62,980 bases of DNA from Coriobacteriia bacterium (GCA_030526515.1 JAUNCQ010000006.1:1-62980); one strand, 5' to 3'; positions 50,676 to 62,755 are shown, counted from the stretch's first letter. The notes: generated by a model from the letters alone, not told the origin. Translations and numbers: made by a program.

Positions 50676-52391
50676 ATGGGCATTCAGGAAACGTACGACT
50701 ACTGGCGCGCCAACGTGCGGCAGGATCAGGTGGCCGAGCTGGAGCGGCTGGCCACGAACCCGGACGAGCTTGCCGACGCCTTCCGCAAGGAGCTGGAGTT
50801 CGGCACCGCCGGTCTGCGCGGCATCCTGGGCCTGGGTCCCAACCGCATGAACGAGTACACCGTGGGCAAGGCGACCCAGGGCCTGGCGGACTACCTGAAC
50901 GCCACCTGCGAGGAGCCGTCCGTGGCCATTGCCCGTGACAGCCGTCTGCGGGGCGAAGAGTTCGTCCGCGTGTGCGCCCGCGTCCTGGCGGCGAACGGCG
51001 TGAAGGCGTACCTGTATCCGCGCATCGAGCCCACGCCGGCCCTGTCCTTTGCCGTGCGCTACCTGGGTTGCAGCGCCGGCGTGAACATGACCGCCAGCCA
51101 CAACCCCTCCGCCTACAACGGCTACAAGGCCTACGGTCCCGATGGCTGCCAGATCACCACCCAGGCTGCCAAGGCTATCCAAGACGCCATCAACCGCACC
51201 GATCCCTTTGCCCAGGTGAAGACCGTTGACTTTGACCAGGCAGTGGCCGATGGCATGATCCAGTGGATGGGGGAGGACGTGATCGACGCCTTCGTGGATG
51301 CCGTGGCCGCCGTGGACCTGGAGCCCGCCGACGCGCCCGCTGCCGATCTGGACCTGGTCTACACGCCGCTTAACGGCACCGGCCTGGAGTGCGTCAGCGC
51401 CATCTTGAAGCGGGTGGGCATCGCCGACCTGGACGTAGTGCCCGAGCAGAGCATGCCCGACGGCAACTTCCCCACGTGCCCGTACCCCAACCCGGAGATC
51501 CGCGAGGCCCTGGAGCTGGGCCTGGCCCGTTGTGCCCAGGTGCGCCCGTACCTGCTGCTGGCCACCGACCCCGATGCCGACCGTGTGGGCATTGCCGCCC
51601 GCCACGGGGACGAGTACGTGCTGGTCTCCGGCAACGAGATGGGCGCCCTGCTCCTTGACTACCTGTGCGCACGTCGTCGTGAGCTGGGCCTGCCGCTGGA
51701 TGAGTCCGTGGCAATCACCACCATCGTGTCCAGCGCCATGATCGACGCCATGGCCGAAGACTACGGCTTCCAGCTGCGCCGCACCCTCACCGGCTTCAAG
51801 TACATTGGCGAGCAGATCGGCCTGATGGAGGCCGCCGGCCGCGCCGACCGCTTCCTGTTCGGCTTCGAGGAAAGCTACGGCTACCTGGCCGGCACCCACG
51901 TGCGCGACAAGGACGCCGTGGTGGCCAGCATGCTGATCGTGCAGATGGCCCGCTGGCACCAGGCCCAGGGCCGCGACCTGATCGAGGCCGTGGACGGGCT
52001 GTACCAGCGCTACGGCTACTATCGCAACAAGACGCTGTCCTTCAGCTACCCGGGTGCCGCCGGCGCCGAGCGCATGGATCAGATCATGGGCATGCTGCAC
52101 CAGGAGCCGCCCTCGACCTTGGCCGGCCTGGCCGTGGAGCGCGTGGTGGACTATGCTCAGGGGGCCGAAATGCCCGTGGTGGGCGCGCTGCTGCCCGAAG
52201 ACCAGCCCCAGCAGCTGCCGGCCGCCAACGTGGTGGAGTTCCAGCTGGAAGGCGGCAACAAGATCATCGTGCGTCCCAGCGGCACCGAGCCCAAGATCAA
52301 GGCCTACCTGTTCGCCAAGCAGGCCGATGCCGCCCAGGCGGACCAGCTGCTGGCGGACTTCGAGGCCGCAGCCCGCGACCTGCTGGCGTAG
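50676..52391 (+). CDS. Phosphoglucomutase/phosphomannomutase
   Basis: 571 residues from ATG 50676 with GGAGGG upstream. All alpha-D-phosphohexomutase landmarks are present: AGLRGILGLG at the start, phosphoserine loop TASHNPSAYNGYK (catalytic Ser about residue 147), metal loop DPDADRVG, sugar loop GFEESYGY and phosphate-binding RPSGTEPKIKAY. It interconverts hexose-1- and hexose-6-phosphates, feeding glycogen, glycolysis or the dTDP-sugar route that starts at rfbA. Substrate preference (glucose, mannose or pentose) cannot be fixed from motifs. The uvrC start lies 6 bases downstream. Confidence 0.9.
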   Translation: MGIQETYDYWRANVRQDQVAELERLATNPDELADAFRKELEFGTAGLRGILGLGPNRMNEYTVGKATQGLADYLNATCEEPSVAIARDSRLRGEEFVRVCARVLAANGVKAYLYPRIEPTPALSFAVRYLGCSAGVNMTASHNPSAYNGYKAYGPDGCQITTQAAKAIQDAINRTDPFAQVKTVDFDQAVADGMIQWMGEDVIDAFVDAVAAVDLEPADAPAADLDLVYTPLNGTGLECVSAILKRVGIADLDVVPEQSMPDGNFPTCPYPNPEIREALELGLARCAQVRPYLLLATDPDADRVGIAARHGDEYVLVSGNEMGALLLDYLCARRRELGLPLDESVAITTIVSSAMIDAMAEDYGFQLRRTLTGFKYIGEQIGLMEAAGRADRFLFGFEESYGYLAGTHVRDKDAVVASMLIVQMARWHQAQGRDLIEAVDGLYQRYGYYRNKTLSFSYPGAAGAERMDQIMGMLHQEPPSTLAGLAVERVVDYAQGAEMPVVGALLPEDQPQQLPAANVVEFQLEGGNKIIVRPSGTEPKIKAYLFAKQADAAQADQLLADFEAAARDLLA

Positions 52392-52397
52392 CCTGCC

Positions 52398-54557
52398 ATG
52401 TGCGCTCAGGACCAGGACCTTCGGGGCAACGGGGGGCTTGCGGACGTAGATTTCGCCCAGGACGAAATTGCCGACGGCAACGGCTGCGGTGACGAGCTTG
52501 ACGGCGACTTCGAGGACTTCGACGACCTTGCGGACGAAATTGCCGGCGAGCTCGATCACGCCGAGGGCTTCGACGACTACGACGACTACGAAGCCGTCGA
52601 CGAGCCGTCCGGCTCCGGCGAGCCCCTGGAGGAAAAGATCGCGCGGCTGAAGCGCGAGCTCAACAACGTGCCCGTCCTTCCCGGCGTCTACCTGTGGAAG
52701 GACGCCCAGGGCACCGTCATATACGTGGGCAAGGCCAAGCAGCTGCGGGCCCGCATGCGCCAGTACGTCAACTTCCAGGACGAGCGCGCCAAGATCCCAC
52801 TGCTGGTGGACCAGATCGACTCCTTCGACTACCTGGTGGTCAGCAACGAGCACGAGGCCCTGGTGCTGGAGCGCAACCTGATCGAGCAGCACGCGCCGTA
52901 CTTCAACGCGGACTTCAAGGACGACAAGTCGTATCCGTTCATTGCGCTGACCAAGGGCGATGCGTTCCCGGCCATCAAGTACACCCGTGAGAAGCGCAAG
53001 CCCGGCACCAAGTACTTCGGTCCCTACACCAACACCCGGGCGGCCCGTGACATGGTGGACATAGTCCGCAAGATCGTGCCCATCTGCTCCGCCAGCTGCG
53101 CGGACTGGCGACAGCTGACCCGCAAGATCGAAAACGGCGACGCGCTGCCATGGCTTTCGTCCGACGGAATGGTCCGCCCCTGCTTCGACTCCCACGTGGG
53201 ACTGGGTCCCGGTGCCTGCTGCGGCGCCTGCACGCCCCAGGAGTACGCCCGCAACGTGCGTCGGGTGGAGCGCTTCCTGGCCGGCAACCACCGGGAGTTC
53301 GTGGACGAGCTCACGGCCGAGATGCAGGAGGCCGCCGCGGAGCTCGACTTCGAGCGGGCCGGCCGCATCAAGGGCCGCATAGACACCATCAACTCCCTGG
53401 CCAGCAAGCAGCACGTGGTCAGCTCCCGCAACCTGTGCGCCGACGTCGTTGGCCTGCACCGGGACGCGGGCATTGCCGGCGTGCACGTGTTCATGGTCCG
53501 AGAGGGACGCATCATCAACTCCAACGAGTTCGTCCTGAACCGCGGCTCTGACGTGCCCGACGACGACCTGCTGCACATGTTCCTGCTTCGCTACTACCAG
53601 ACCACCACCAGCATCCCCCATGAGGTGATCCTGCGTACGCTGCCGGAGGACCAGGAGGCCATGGAGTCGTGGCTCACCGAGCGCCTGGCCAGCCCCCACG
53701 GCGCCAAGGTTCGCCTGACGGCCCCGAAGAAGGGCGAAAAGGCCGAGCTCGTGACCATGGCGGAAACCAACGCCCGCCATACCCTCATGCGCTACAAGGT
53801 TCGCACCAACTACGACGACAAGCGCACCAACCAGGCCCTGCTGCAGCTGGAAAGCGCCCTGGCCATGGACCGGCCGCCCCTGCGCATAGAATGCTTCGAC
53901 ATCTCCACCATCCACGGCAGCTACACCGTTGCCTCCATGGTGGTGTTCACCAACGGCAAGCCGGACAAGAACCAGTACCGTCGCTTCAAGATCAAGACCC
54001 CGCTGGACGAAGCCAACGACTTCCTGTCCATGCAGGAGGTCATGAGCCGCCGCTACGCCCCCGAGCGGATGGCGGACGAAAGGTTCGGCAGCAAGCCCGA
54101 CCTGATCATCCTGGACGGCGGTAAGCCCCAGCTTTCCGCGGCGCTGGAGATGTTCGCCCGGATGGGCGTGGACGACATCTGCATAGCGGGCCTGGCCAAG
54201 CGCGACGAGGAGCTTTTCGTCCCCTGGCAGGACAGCGGCCCGGTGGTGCTGCCCGGCGGCTCCGCCAGCCTGTACCTGGTGAAGCAGGTTCGCGACGAAG
54301 CCCATCGCTTCGCCATCACGTACCACCGCGAGCTGCGCGGCAAGGGCATGACCGCATCGGTGCTGGACGACGTGGCGGGGCTGGGGCCGGTCCGCAAGAA
54401 GGCCGTCATGAAGCACTTCAAGAGCTTCAAGCGCCTGCGTCAGGCGACCTTGGAGCAGATCAAGGAGGCCCGGGTCCTGCCCGACCATGTGGCCGAGGAG
54501 CTGTACTGCGTCCTGCAGCAATATAATGAGGACAGCGCGAAGAAGGAGGACCTGTGA
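52398..54557 (+). CDS. uvrC: Excinuclease ABC subunit C with acidic N-terminal extension
   Basis: 719 residues, longer than the usual 590-680. Residues 1-75 are an extra, very Asp/Glu-rich segment (for example DGDFEDFDDLADE). Then come the GIY-YIG nuclease (PGVYLWKDAQGTVIYVGKA), a Cys-rich segment (PGACCGACTP), a UVR motif (MQEAAAELDFERAGRIKGRI), the RNase-H-like second nuclease (ECFDISTIHG, LIILDGGKPQL) and C-terminal helix-hairpin-helix repeats. It makes both incisions in nucleotide excision repair with UvrA and UvrB. An in-frame start nearer residue 75 has no clear site, so the extension is probably real. The stop overlaps the rapZ start. Confidence 0.95.
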   Translation: MCAQDQDLRGNGGLADVDFAQDEIADGNGCGDELDGDFEDFDDLADEIAGELDHAEGFDDYDDYEAVDEPSGSGEPLEEKIARLKRELNNVPVLPGVYLWKDAQGTVIYVGKAKQLRARMRQYVNFQDERAKIPLLVDQIDSFDYLVVSNEHEALVLERNLIEQHAPYFNADFKDDKSYPFIALTKGDAFPAIKYTREKRKPGTKYFGPYTNTRAARDMVDIVRKIVPICSASCADWRQLTRKIENGDALPWLSSDGMVRPCFDSHVGLGPGACCGACTPQEYARNVRRVERFLAGNHREFVDELTAEMQEAAAELDFERAGRIKGRIDTINSLASKQHVVSSRNLCADVVGLHRDAGIAGVHVFMVREGRIINSNEFVLNRGSDVPDDDLLHMFLLRYYQTTTSIPHEVILRTLPEDQEAMESWLTERLASPHGAKVRLTAPKKGEKAELVTMAETNARHTLMRYKVRTNYDDKRTNQALLQLESALAMDRPPLRIECFDISTIHGSYTVASMVVFTNGKPDKNQYRRFKIKTPLDEANDFLSMQEVMSRRYAPERMADERFGSKPDLIILDGGKPQLSAALEMFARMGVDDICIAGLAKRDEELFVPWQDSGPVVLPGGSASLYLVKQVRDEAHRFAITYHRELRGKGMTASVLDDVAGLGPVRKKAVMKHFKSFKRLRQATLEQIKEARVLPDHVAEELYCVLQQYNEDSAKKEDL

Positions 54558-55492
54558 TGGAGAACGCCGCTGCCGAGCTGACCAACGAGGTCATTTCGGA
54601 GGACAAAATCAAATCCGCCCCCGAGCTGGTCATTCTGACCGGCATGAGCGGCGCCGGCCGCACCGAGGCCATGCACGTGTTCGAGGACCTGGGCTACTTC
54701 TGCATTGACAACCTGCCCGCCGGCCTGCTTGGCCAGGTCATGGACCTGAAGGGCCAGTGCGGCTCTGACAGCAAGGGCCAGCGCCTGGCGGTGGTCTGCG
54801 ATGCCCGCAACCGCGCGTTCTTCAACGGCCTGGGCGAGCAGATAGCCCAGCTGAAGGCCCGCGGCGTCAACTTCAACATCGTCTTCCTTGATGCGGCGGA
54901 CGAAAAGCTCGTGGCACGCTACAAGTCCTCCCGTCGCCGCCACCCGCTGTGCGAGAACGGCCAGACCATTGCCCAGGGCATCCGGAAGGAGCGCAGCCTG
55001 CTGTACAACCTGCGTGAGGCTGCCCACTACGTCATCGACACCACGGACATGCTGCCCCAGGCTCTGCGCACCCAGCTGCGCCAGATCTTCTACACCGGCG
55101 AGCAGCGGGAGGGCCTGGCCGTGACCGTGTACTCCTTCGGCTTCAAGCATGGTGCCGCCCTGGACGCGGACATGGTCATTGACGTGCGCTTCCTGCCCAA
55201 TCCCTACTATGACCCGGAGCTGAGGCCCCTGGCCGGCCTTGACGCCCCGGTGCGCGACTTCGTCATGTTCCGCCAGGAAACCGAGGAGTTCCTGGGCCGT
55301 TGGAAGGCGCTGCTGGACGTGCTTATGCCCGGCTACGTGAAGGAGGGCAAGCAGCAGCTGGCCATTGCCGTGGGCTGCACCGGTGGCCAGCATCGCAGCG
55401 TGGCCCTGGCCGAGGCAACCGGTGACTACCTGAAGTCCATGGGCTATCGCGTCAGCGTGGCCCATCGCGACCTGAAGCTGGCGGAAAAGTAG
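54557..55492 (+). CDS. rapZ: RNase adapter / nucleotide-binding protein RapZ
   Basis: 311 residues from ATG 54557, overlapping the uvrC stop by one base, with AAGGAGG upstream. P-loop GMSGAGRTEA followed by EDLGYFCIDNLPAGLL, then SSRRRHPL and the C-terminal GCTGGQHRSVALAE, all standard for RapZ/YvcJ. Family members bind nucleotides and, in enterobacteria, guide a small RNA to RNase E; in Gram-positives the link is to cell-envelope and competence control. Part of the conserved uvrC-rapZ-yvcK-whiA cluster. Confidence 0.9.
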   Translation: MENAAAELTNEVISEDKIKSAPELVILTGMSGAGRTEAMHVFEDLGYFCIDNLPAGLLGQVMDLKGQCGSDSKGQRLAVVCDARNRAFFNGLGEQIAQLKARGVNFNIVFLDAADEKLVARYKSSRRRHPLCENGQTIAQGIRKERSLLYNLREAAHYVIDTTDMLPQALRTQLRQIFYTGEQREGLAVTVYSFGFKHGAALDADMVIDVRFLPNPYYDPELRPLAGLDAPVRDFVMFRQETEEFLGRWKALLDVLMPGYVKEGKQQLAIAVGCTGGQHRSVALAEATGDYLKSMGYRVSVAHRDLKLAEK

Positions 55493-55496
55493 CGCC

Positions 55497-56681
55497 ATGA
55501 GCAAGAATCCCTTTTCCGGAATCAACCTGCCCTTCGTCCCGCGCAAGGGGAGCGAAGGGGTGCGCAGGCCCCACGTCAAGTCACACGTGGCGGACCGGCC
55601 CTTCGCCCTGGACCCCTCCAACACCCAGGCCTTCACGGCTCTGGGGGCCGAGGGCGCAGACGACCGCAACGCGCACTTGCGTTGCGTGGTGATCGGCGGC
55701 GGCACCGGCGCGCCCATGTCCATTCGCGCCCTGCTGAGCCTGGGCGTGACCACCAGCGCGGTGGTGGCTATGGCCGATGACGGCGGCTCCACCGGCCTGA
55801 TGCGCCAGGAGGCGCGGGTCACCCCGCCCGGCGATATCCGCAAGTGCCTTGCCGCCATGGCCGCCAACCCCGACGATCCGCTGACCCGTGCGTTCAAGAC
55901 CCGCTTCTCCTTCGCCCGCAACCATACCCTGGGCAATCTGATGCTGGCTGCGCTCGAGGACGCCTCCACCGGCTTCCCGGAGGCGGTGAGCATCTGCGAG
56001 CGGTTGCTGGACTGCCGCGGCCACGTGTACCCGTCCACCCTGGACCACGTGACCCTTTCCGCCCGCACCAAGGACGGCCACGTGCTGGACGGCCAGGCCA
56101 TTGCCTGCCATTCCCAGACGGCCCTGGAGCGGGTGTGGCTCAAGCCCGAGGAGGGCGCCCAGGACGCCATCCGTCCCTACGGGCCGGCGGTGCGCGCCAT
56201 CCTGGACGCGGACCTGGTGGTGCTGGGCCCGGGATCGCTGTTCACGTCCATCATCCCCAACCTGCTGGTGCCGGGCATGGCGGATGCCATTGCCCAGAGC
56301 AAGGCCAAGGTGCTTTTCGTCTGCGGCCTTGCCGACGTGCAGGGCGAAACCTGGGGTCTTTCCGCCAAGGAGCACCTGCAGGCCCTGTACGCCCACGGCA
56401 TGGAGGGCCTGGTGGACTACATGCTGGTCCACTGCGACCATGAGCTTCGCCCTGAAAACGACGACGCCGCGGCTCGCGCTGCTGCCGACGGGCAGCCGAC
56501 GGGGGAGCAGGTGCCGCCCGTGCGCATCAGCTACCAGGACGCCGTGGACATCCAGAAGGCCGGCCCCGTGCTGCTGGCCCGCAATCTGTGCGACCCCGGC
56601 AGCCCCACGTGGCACAGCCCGGCGGCGCTGCGGGATGCCATCCAGGAGGTGATGACGCTATGTCGTTTACCTCTGAGGTAA
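55497..56681 (+). CDS. YvcK/CofD-family gluconeogenesis factor
   Basis: 394 residues from ATG 55497, 4 bases after rapZ. Core signature VVIGGGTGAPMSIRAL then MADDGGSTGLMR, PPGDIRKCLAAM, NLMLAALED and VLGPGSLFTSIIPNLLV. YvcK proteins bind UDP-sugars and balance carbon flow to peptidoglycan and gluconeogenesis; CofD relatives transfer lactyl-phosphate, but gene order favours YvcK. An N-terminal extension of about 60 residues precedes the domain. The end overlaps the whiA start by 22 bases. Confidence 0.9.
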   Translation: MSKNPFSGINLPFVPRKGSEGVRRPHVKSHVADRPFALDPSNTQAFTALGAEGADDRNAHLRCVVIGGGTGAPMSIRALLSLGVTTSAVVAMADDGGSTGLMRQEARVTPPGDIRKCLAAMAANPDDPLTRAFKTRFSFARNHTLGNLMLAALEDASTGFPEAVSICERLLDCRGHVYPSTLDHVTLSARTKDGHVLDGQAIACHSQTALERVWLKPEEGAQDAIRPYGPAVRAILDADLVVLGPGSLFTSIIPNLLVPGMADAIAQSKAKVLFVCGLADVQGETWGLSAKEHLQALYAHGMEGLVDYMLVHCDHELRPENDDAAARAAADGQPTGEQVPPVRISYQDAVDIQKAGPVLLARNLCDPGSPTWHSPAALRDAIQEVMTLCRLPLR

Positions 56682-57592
56682 AGGACGAAATGGCCCGTTG
56701 CGAGCCCGAGTGCTCCCACTGCGCCAAGGCGACCTTGGCGGCGCTGGTCCACATCGAGGGCACCCTGCTGTTCTCCGGCAAGGGCCGCTACGGCCTGGAG
56801 ATAGCCACCGAGGTCAATCCCGCCGCTCGCCTGGCGGTGAAGCTCCTGCACGAGATCTACGACCTGAAGACCAGTGTCACCTTCCGTCGCAGCGTGCTGC
56901 ACAAGACCCCCAACTACCTGGTCAGGGTCCCCATGCAGCAGGGCCTGCCGGAGGCGCTGCTGGACCTGGGTGTGCTCAAGGAGGACGGCGGCCTGTTCAG
57001 CGGCATCAAGCCGGACCTGGTGACCAAGCACTGCTGCGCGGCGGCGTACCTGCGGGGCGCGTTCCTGGGATCGGGATTCGTTTCCGACCCCAAGGGCAAC
57101 TACCACTTCGAGATCACCGTGGAGCACGAGGAGCTGGCCCAGGGCATGGTGGGGCTCATGGCCATGAAGGACATCCACGCCCGCGTCATGCAGCGGCGCA
57201 ACTCCTACATGGTGTACCTGAAGAGCGGCGCGGACATTGCCGACTTCCTGACGTTCTGCCAGGCCCACACCAGCGCCCTGAAGATCGAGGACGCCCGCGT
57301 CATGAAGAGCGTTCGCAACGAGGTGAACCGCAGCATCAACGCCGAGGTGGCCAACCAGGCCAAGGCGTCCAACGCCGCGGTGGACCAGATCTTCGCCATG
57401 CGCGTGGTGGTGGAGGAGTACGGCATGAAGAATCTGCCTGCCGGACTGCAGGAGATCATACGCCTGCGGGTCGCCAACCCGGACATGCCCCTGAAGGAGC
57501 TGGGACAGATGGCGAACCCGCCTTTGTCCAAGTCAGCCGTTTACCATCGAATTCGACGTATCGAGCAAATGGCGCGGGAGGCACGTTCGTAA
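56660..57592 (+). CDS. whiA: DNA-binding protein WhiA
   Basis: 310 residues from ATG 56660, with the strong site AGGAGGTGA inside the yvcK coding region. The N-terminal homing-endonuclease-like domain lacks catalytic acidic residues (CCAAAYLRGAFLGSGFV), and the C-terminal helix-turn-helix reads LKELGQMANPPLSKSAVYHRIRRI. It is a sporulation/division regulator in Streptomyces and a nucleoid and division factor in Bacillus. Standard member; ends the uvrC cluster about 100 bases before gap. Confidence 0.95.
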   Translation: MSFTSEVKDEMARCEPECSHCAKATLAALVHIEGTLLFSGKGRYGLEIATEVNPAARLAVKLLHEIYDLKTSVTFRRSVLHKTPNYLVRVPMQQGLPEALLDLGVLKEDGGLFSGIKPDLVTKHCCAAAYLRGAFLGSGFVSDPKGNYHFEITVEHEELAQGMVGLMAMKDIHARVMQRRNSYMVYLKSGADIADFLTFCQAHTSALKIEDARVMKSVRNEVNRSINAEVANQAKASNAAVDQIFAMRVVVEEYGMKNLPAGLQEIIRLRVANPDMPLKELGQMANPPLSKSAVYHRIRRIEQMAREARS

Positions 57593-57637
57593 CGTGGCAC
57601 AATGTAGATGTGCGTGTGTTTCGTCCACGTTACATGA

Positions 57638-58702
<1,065 letters not shown>

Positions 58703-58782
58703 TCGATTCCATCGAACCAACAGGTAGAAATATCGGGGGTGGCTTCGCGCTGCCCCCTTTTGCGTGCAAGGAGAAGCAAGCC

Positions 58783-59970
<1,188 letters not shown>

Positions 59971-59991
59971 TCGAATAGATAGGAGCTTCCC

Positions 59992-60762
59992 ATGACCCGT
60001 AAGCCGATCATTGCCGGCAACTGGAAGATGAACAAGAACTACGGTGAGGCCGTGGTCCTGGCCCAGGCCATTAGCAACCGCCTGGAGAAGGACTGGCTGG
60101 ACCGCGTTGACGTGATTGTCTGTCCGCCGTTCATCGACCTGAAGCCGGTCAAGACCGTGTTCGAGTTCGACCGCATGAACGTTGAGCTGGGCGCCCAGAA
60201 CGTGCACTGGGAGGAGGCCGGTGCCTTTACCGGCGAGATCAGCGTGGGCATGCTCAAGAACGTGGGCTGCGCATTCTGCATCGTGGGCCACTCCGAGCGC
60301 CGTACCCTCATGGGCGAGACCAACGAGGAGGTCAACAAGAAGGCCAAGGCCCTGATCGCCGCCAACATGAAGCCCATCATCTGCGTGGGCGAAAGCCTTG
60401 CCGTCCGTGAGGCCGAAACCCATGAGGAGTTCGTGTGCGCCCAGGTGAAGGCCGCCTTCGCCGGGATCCCCGCTGCCCAGGCAAAGAGTTGCGTGGTGGC
60501 CTACGAGCCCATCTGGGCCATCGGCACCGGCCGCACCGCAACGCCGGAGCAGGCCGAGGCCATGTGCGTTGCCATTCGCCAGACCCTGGCGGAGCTCTAT
60601 GACGCCACGGTGGCCGAGGGCATGCGCATCCTGTACGGCGGTTCCATGAATCCCGGCAACGTGGAGATGCTGACTGCTCAGCCCAACATCGACGGCGGCC
60701 TGATCGGCGGCGCCTCCCTGGAGGCCGACTCCTTCGTGGACCTGATCAAGGCCTGCCTGTAG
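59992..60762 (+). CDS. tpiA: Triose-phosphate isomerase
   Basis: 256 residues from ATG 59992 with TAGGAG upstream. Lys in GNWKMNKN, catalytic His in CIVGHSERR, catalytic Glu in VVAYEPIWAIGTG (followed by the flexible loop) and the phosphate grip GGSMNPGN. Interconverts dihydroxyacetone phosphate and glyceraldehyde-3-phosphate. 21 bases after pgk. Confidence 0.97.
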   Translation: MTRKPIIAGNWKMNKNYGEAVVLAQAISNRLEKDWLDRVDVIVCPPFIDLKPVKTVFEFDRMNVELGAQNVHWEEAGAFTGEISVGMLKNVGCAFCIVGHSERRTLMGETNEEVNKKAKALIAANMKPIICVGESLAVREAETHEEFVCAQVKAAFAGIPAAQAKSCVVAYEPIWAIGTGRTATPEQAEAMCVAIRQTLAELYDATVAEGMRILYGGSMNPGNVEMLTAQPNIDGGLIGGASLEADSFVDLIKACL

Positions 60763-60778
60763 GGCGGCGGAGGATCGT

Positions 60779-62326
60779 ATGAACCGCGACGAGCTGACGC
60801 TTCCTGCAGCGCTGATCATCATGGACGGGTTCGGCCTGGCCGAGCCCGGCCCCGGCAATGCCATCAGCCTGGCCGAGACCCCGGTCCTGGACCAGGTCTT
60901 CGGCCAGTGCCCCTTCACCCGGCTGAACGCCTCCGGTGAGGCCGTGGGCCTGCCCGAGGGCCAGATGGGCAACTCCGAGGTGGGTCACCTGAACATCGGC
61001 GCCGGACGCGTCGTATACCAGGACCTGACCCGCATCAACCGCGCCTGCCGCGACGGGTCCCTGGCCCAGAATCCCGTGCTGCGTGCCGCCTTCGAGCAGG
61101 CGTGCGCCGACGGCGCGGTGCTGCACCTGATGGGCCTGCTGTCCGATGGTGGCGTGCACTCCAACAACCAGCATCTTTTCGCCCTCATGCGCATGGCTGT
61201 CCAGATGGGCGTGCCCCAGGTGCGAATCCACTGCTTCATGGACGGACGCGATGTTTCGCCCACCAGCGGAGCAGGATTCGTAGCCGAGCTCGACCAGCTG
61301 TGCCAGGAGCTTTCCTGCGAGGGCACCTGCCTGCGCATCGGCTCCATTGCCGGTCGCTACTATGCCATGGATCGCGACAACCGCTGGGAGCGCGTGCAGC
61401 GGGCCTGGGCAAGCCTGGTCTGCGGCGACGGCTTCCAGGACGTTGCGCCGGCCGCTGTGGTCGAGCGTTCGTATGAGGCGCGCGTCACCGATGAGTTCGT
61501 GGAGCCGGTTGCCCTGGACGAGCGCGGCGTCAAGGACGGCGATGCGGTGGTGTTCTTCAACTTCCGTCCCGACCGTGCGCGCCAGCTGTCCCATGCGTTC
61601 GTGGATGCTGACTTCGCCGGCTTCGAGCGCGGGCGCTGGCCGCAGGTTTTCTTCGTGTGCCTGACCGAGTACGATGCGTCCCTGGATGCCCCGGTGGCGT
61701 TCCCCAAGGAGTTCCCGGAAAACGTGCTGGCCGATGTTCTGGCCGATGCCGGCCTACGTCAGTACCACATTGCCGAGACCGAGAAGTACGCCCACGTGAC
61801 GTTCTTCTTCAACGGCGGCGTGGAGGCCCCGAAGGCGGGGGAGGAGCGCAAGCTCATCAGCAGCCCGAAGGTCGCCACCTATGACCTGCAGCCTCACATG
61901 AGCGCACCTGAGGTGGCGGATGCCCTGGCGGCGGCCATCGACGGGGACCAGGCGGACGTGTACATCGTGAACTTCGCCAACTGCGACATGGTGGGCCATA
62001 CCGGCGTGATCCCTGCTGCGGTGGCTGCGGTCGAGGCCGTGGATGCCGCCGTGGGCAAGGTGCTGGCGGCGCTGCAGCGCAAGGGCGGCGTGGCTCTGAT
62101 CACGGCGGATCACGGCAACGCGGACCGCATGGTCGCCGAGGACGGCGAGCCCTTTACGGCCCATACCACGGCGCAGGTTCCCCTGGCCCTGGTGGACTGC
62201 TCCGGCGCGGAACGCAGGCTGGCTGACGTCGAGGGTGCGCTGTGCGATCTTTCGCCCACGCTGTTGAAGCTGATAGGCCTGGATATTCCTGCAGAAATGA
62301 CAGGTTCCTGCTTGATTCAAGAATAG
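60779..62326 (+). CDS. gpmI: Phosphoglycerate mutase, 2,3-bisphosphoglycerate-independent
   Basis: 515 residues from ATG 60779 with CGGAGGA upstream. Alkaline-phosphatase-type metal sites: MDGFG at the N-terminus, catalytic Ser in GQMGNSEVGHLNIGAGR, FMDGRDVSPTSG, FFNFRPDRARQL, NFANCDMVGHTG and ITADHGNADRM. Converts 3- to 2-phosphoglycerate using two metal ions (usually Mn). 16 bases after tpiA, in the glycolytic operon. Confidence 0.96.
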   Translation: MNRDELTLPAALIIMDGFGLAEPGPGNAISLAETPVLDQVFGQCPFTRLNASGEAVGLPEGQMGNSEVGHLNIGAGRVVYQDLTRINRACRDGSLAQNPVLRAAFEQACADGAVLHLMGLLSDGGVHSNNQHLFALMRMAVQMGVPQVRIHCFMDGRDVSPTSGAGFVAELDQLCQELSCEGTCLRIGSIAGRYYAMDRDNRWERVQRAWASLVCGDGFQDVAPAAVVERSYEARVTDEFVEPVALDERGVKDGDAVVFFNFRPDRARQLSHAFVDADFAGFERGRWPQVFFVCLTEYDASLDAPVAFPKEFPENVLADVLADAGLRQYHIAETEKYAHVTFFFNGGVEAPKAGEERKLISSPKVATYDLQPHMSAPEVADALAAAIDGDQADVYIVNFANCDMVGHTGVIPAAVAAVEAVDAAVGKVLAALQRKGGVALITADHGNADRMVAEDGEPFTAHTTAQVPLALVDCSGAERRLADVEGALCDLSPTLLKLIGLDIPAEMTGSCLIQE

Positions 62327-62400
62327 TGTTCGCATATACTTTTATGCTTGCATAGGTAAACAAGGCACCCTGGGTGCTTGAAGAAGAAAAGAGAAGAACG

Positions 62401-62658
62401 TTGAGTCCTCTGCTGATTTTGATGCTTGTTCTGCTGGTCATCTCCGGTGCCGGCCTGGTCGTGTTCATTCTGCTGCACTCTGGTAAGGGCACGGGCGTGT
62501 CCGACGCTATCCAGAGCTCTGTCACGGGCTCTCAGATCGGCACGGGTCTGGTGGAGAAGAACCTGGACCGCATCACCATTATCTTTGCCGTGATCTTCCT
62601 GGTTGCGCTGCTGGTTCTGATGCTGATTTATCCGCAGGGCACCATTAACGCCCAGTAA
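62401..62658 (+). CDS. secG: Preprotein translocase subunit SecG
   Basis: 85 residues from TTG 62401, giving the standard SecG beginning (LLILMLVLLVISGAGLVVFILLHSGKG); an in-frame GTG at 62374 would add nine charged residues. Two membrane helices flank the conserved loop HSGKGTGVSDAIQSS...GTGLVEKNLDRIT. Auxiliary subunit of the SecYEG channel. Its place after the glycolytic genes is common in Gram-positive bacteria. Confidence 0.9.
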   Translation: MSPLLILMLVLLVISGAGLVVFILLHSGKGTGVSDAIQSSVTGSQIGTGLVEKNLDRITIIFAVIFLVALLVLMLIYPQGTINAQ

Positions 62659-62704
62659 TTCGGGTTTGGTTCTTCAGCTGTTCGAAGAATCTTGCATTTA
62701 CCCC

Positions 62705-62735
62705 TTGAAAGCTGACGAGGATTTGCTAATATAAT
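62705..62735 (+). promoter_or_regulatory. Promoter of tRNA-Leu
   Basis: TTGAAA (62705-62710) and TATAAT (62730-62735), 19 bases apart, end about 20 bases before the tRNA. Confidence 0.6.
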
Positions 62736-62755
62736 CCCTGTTGCTTTTCGAGTAC

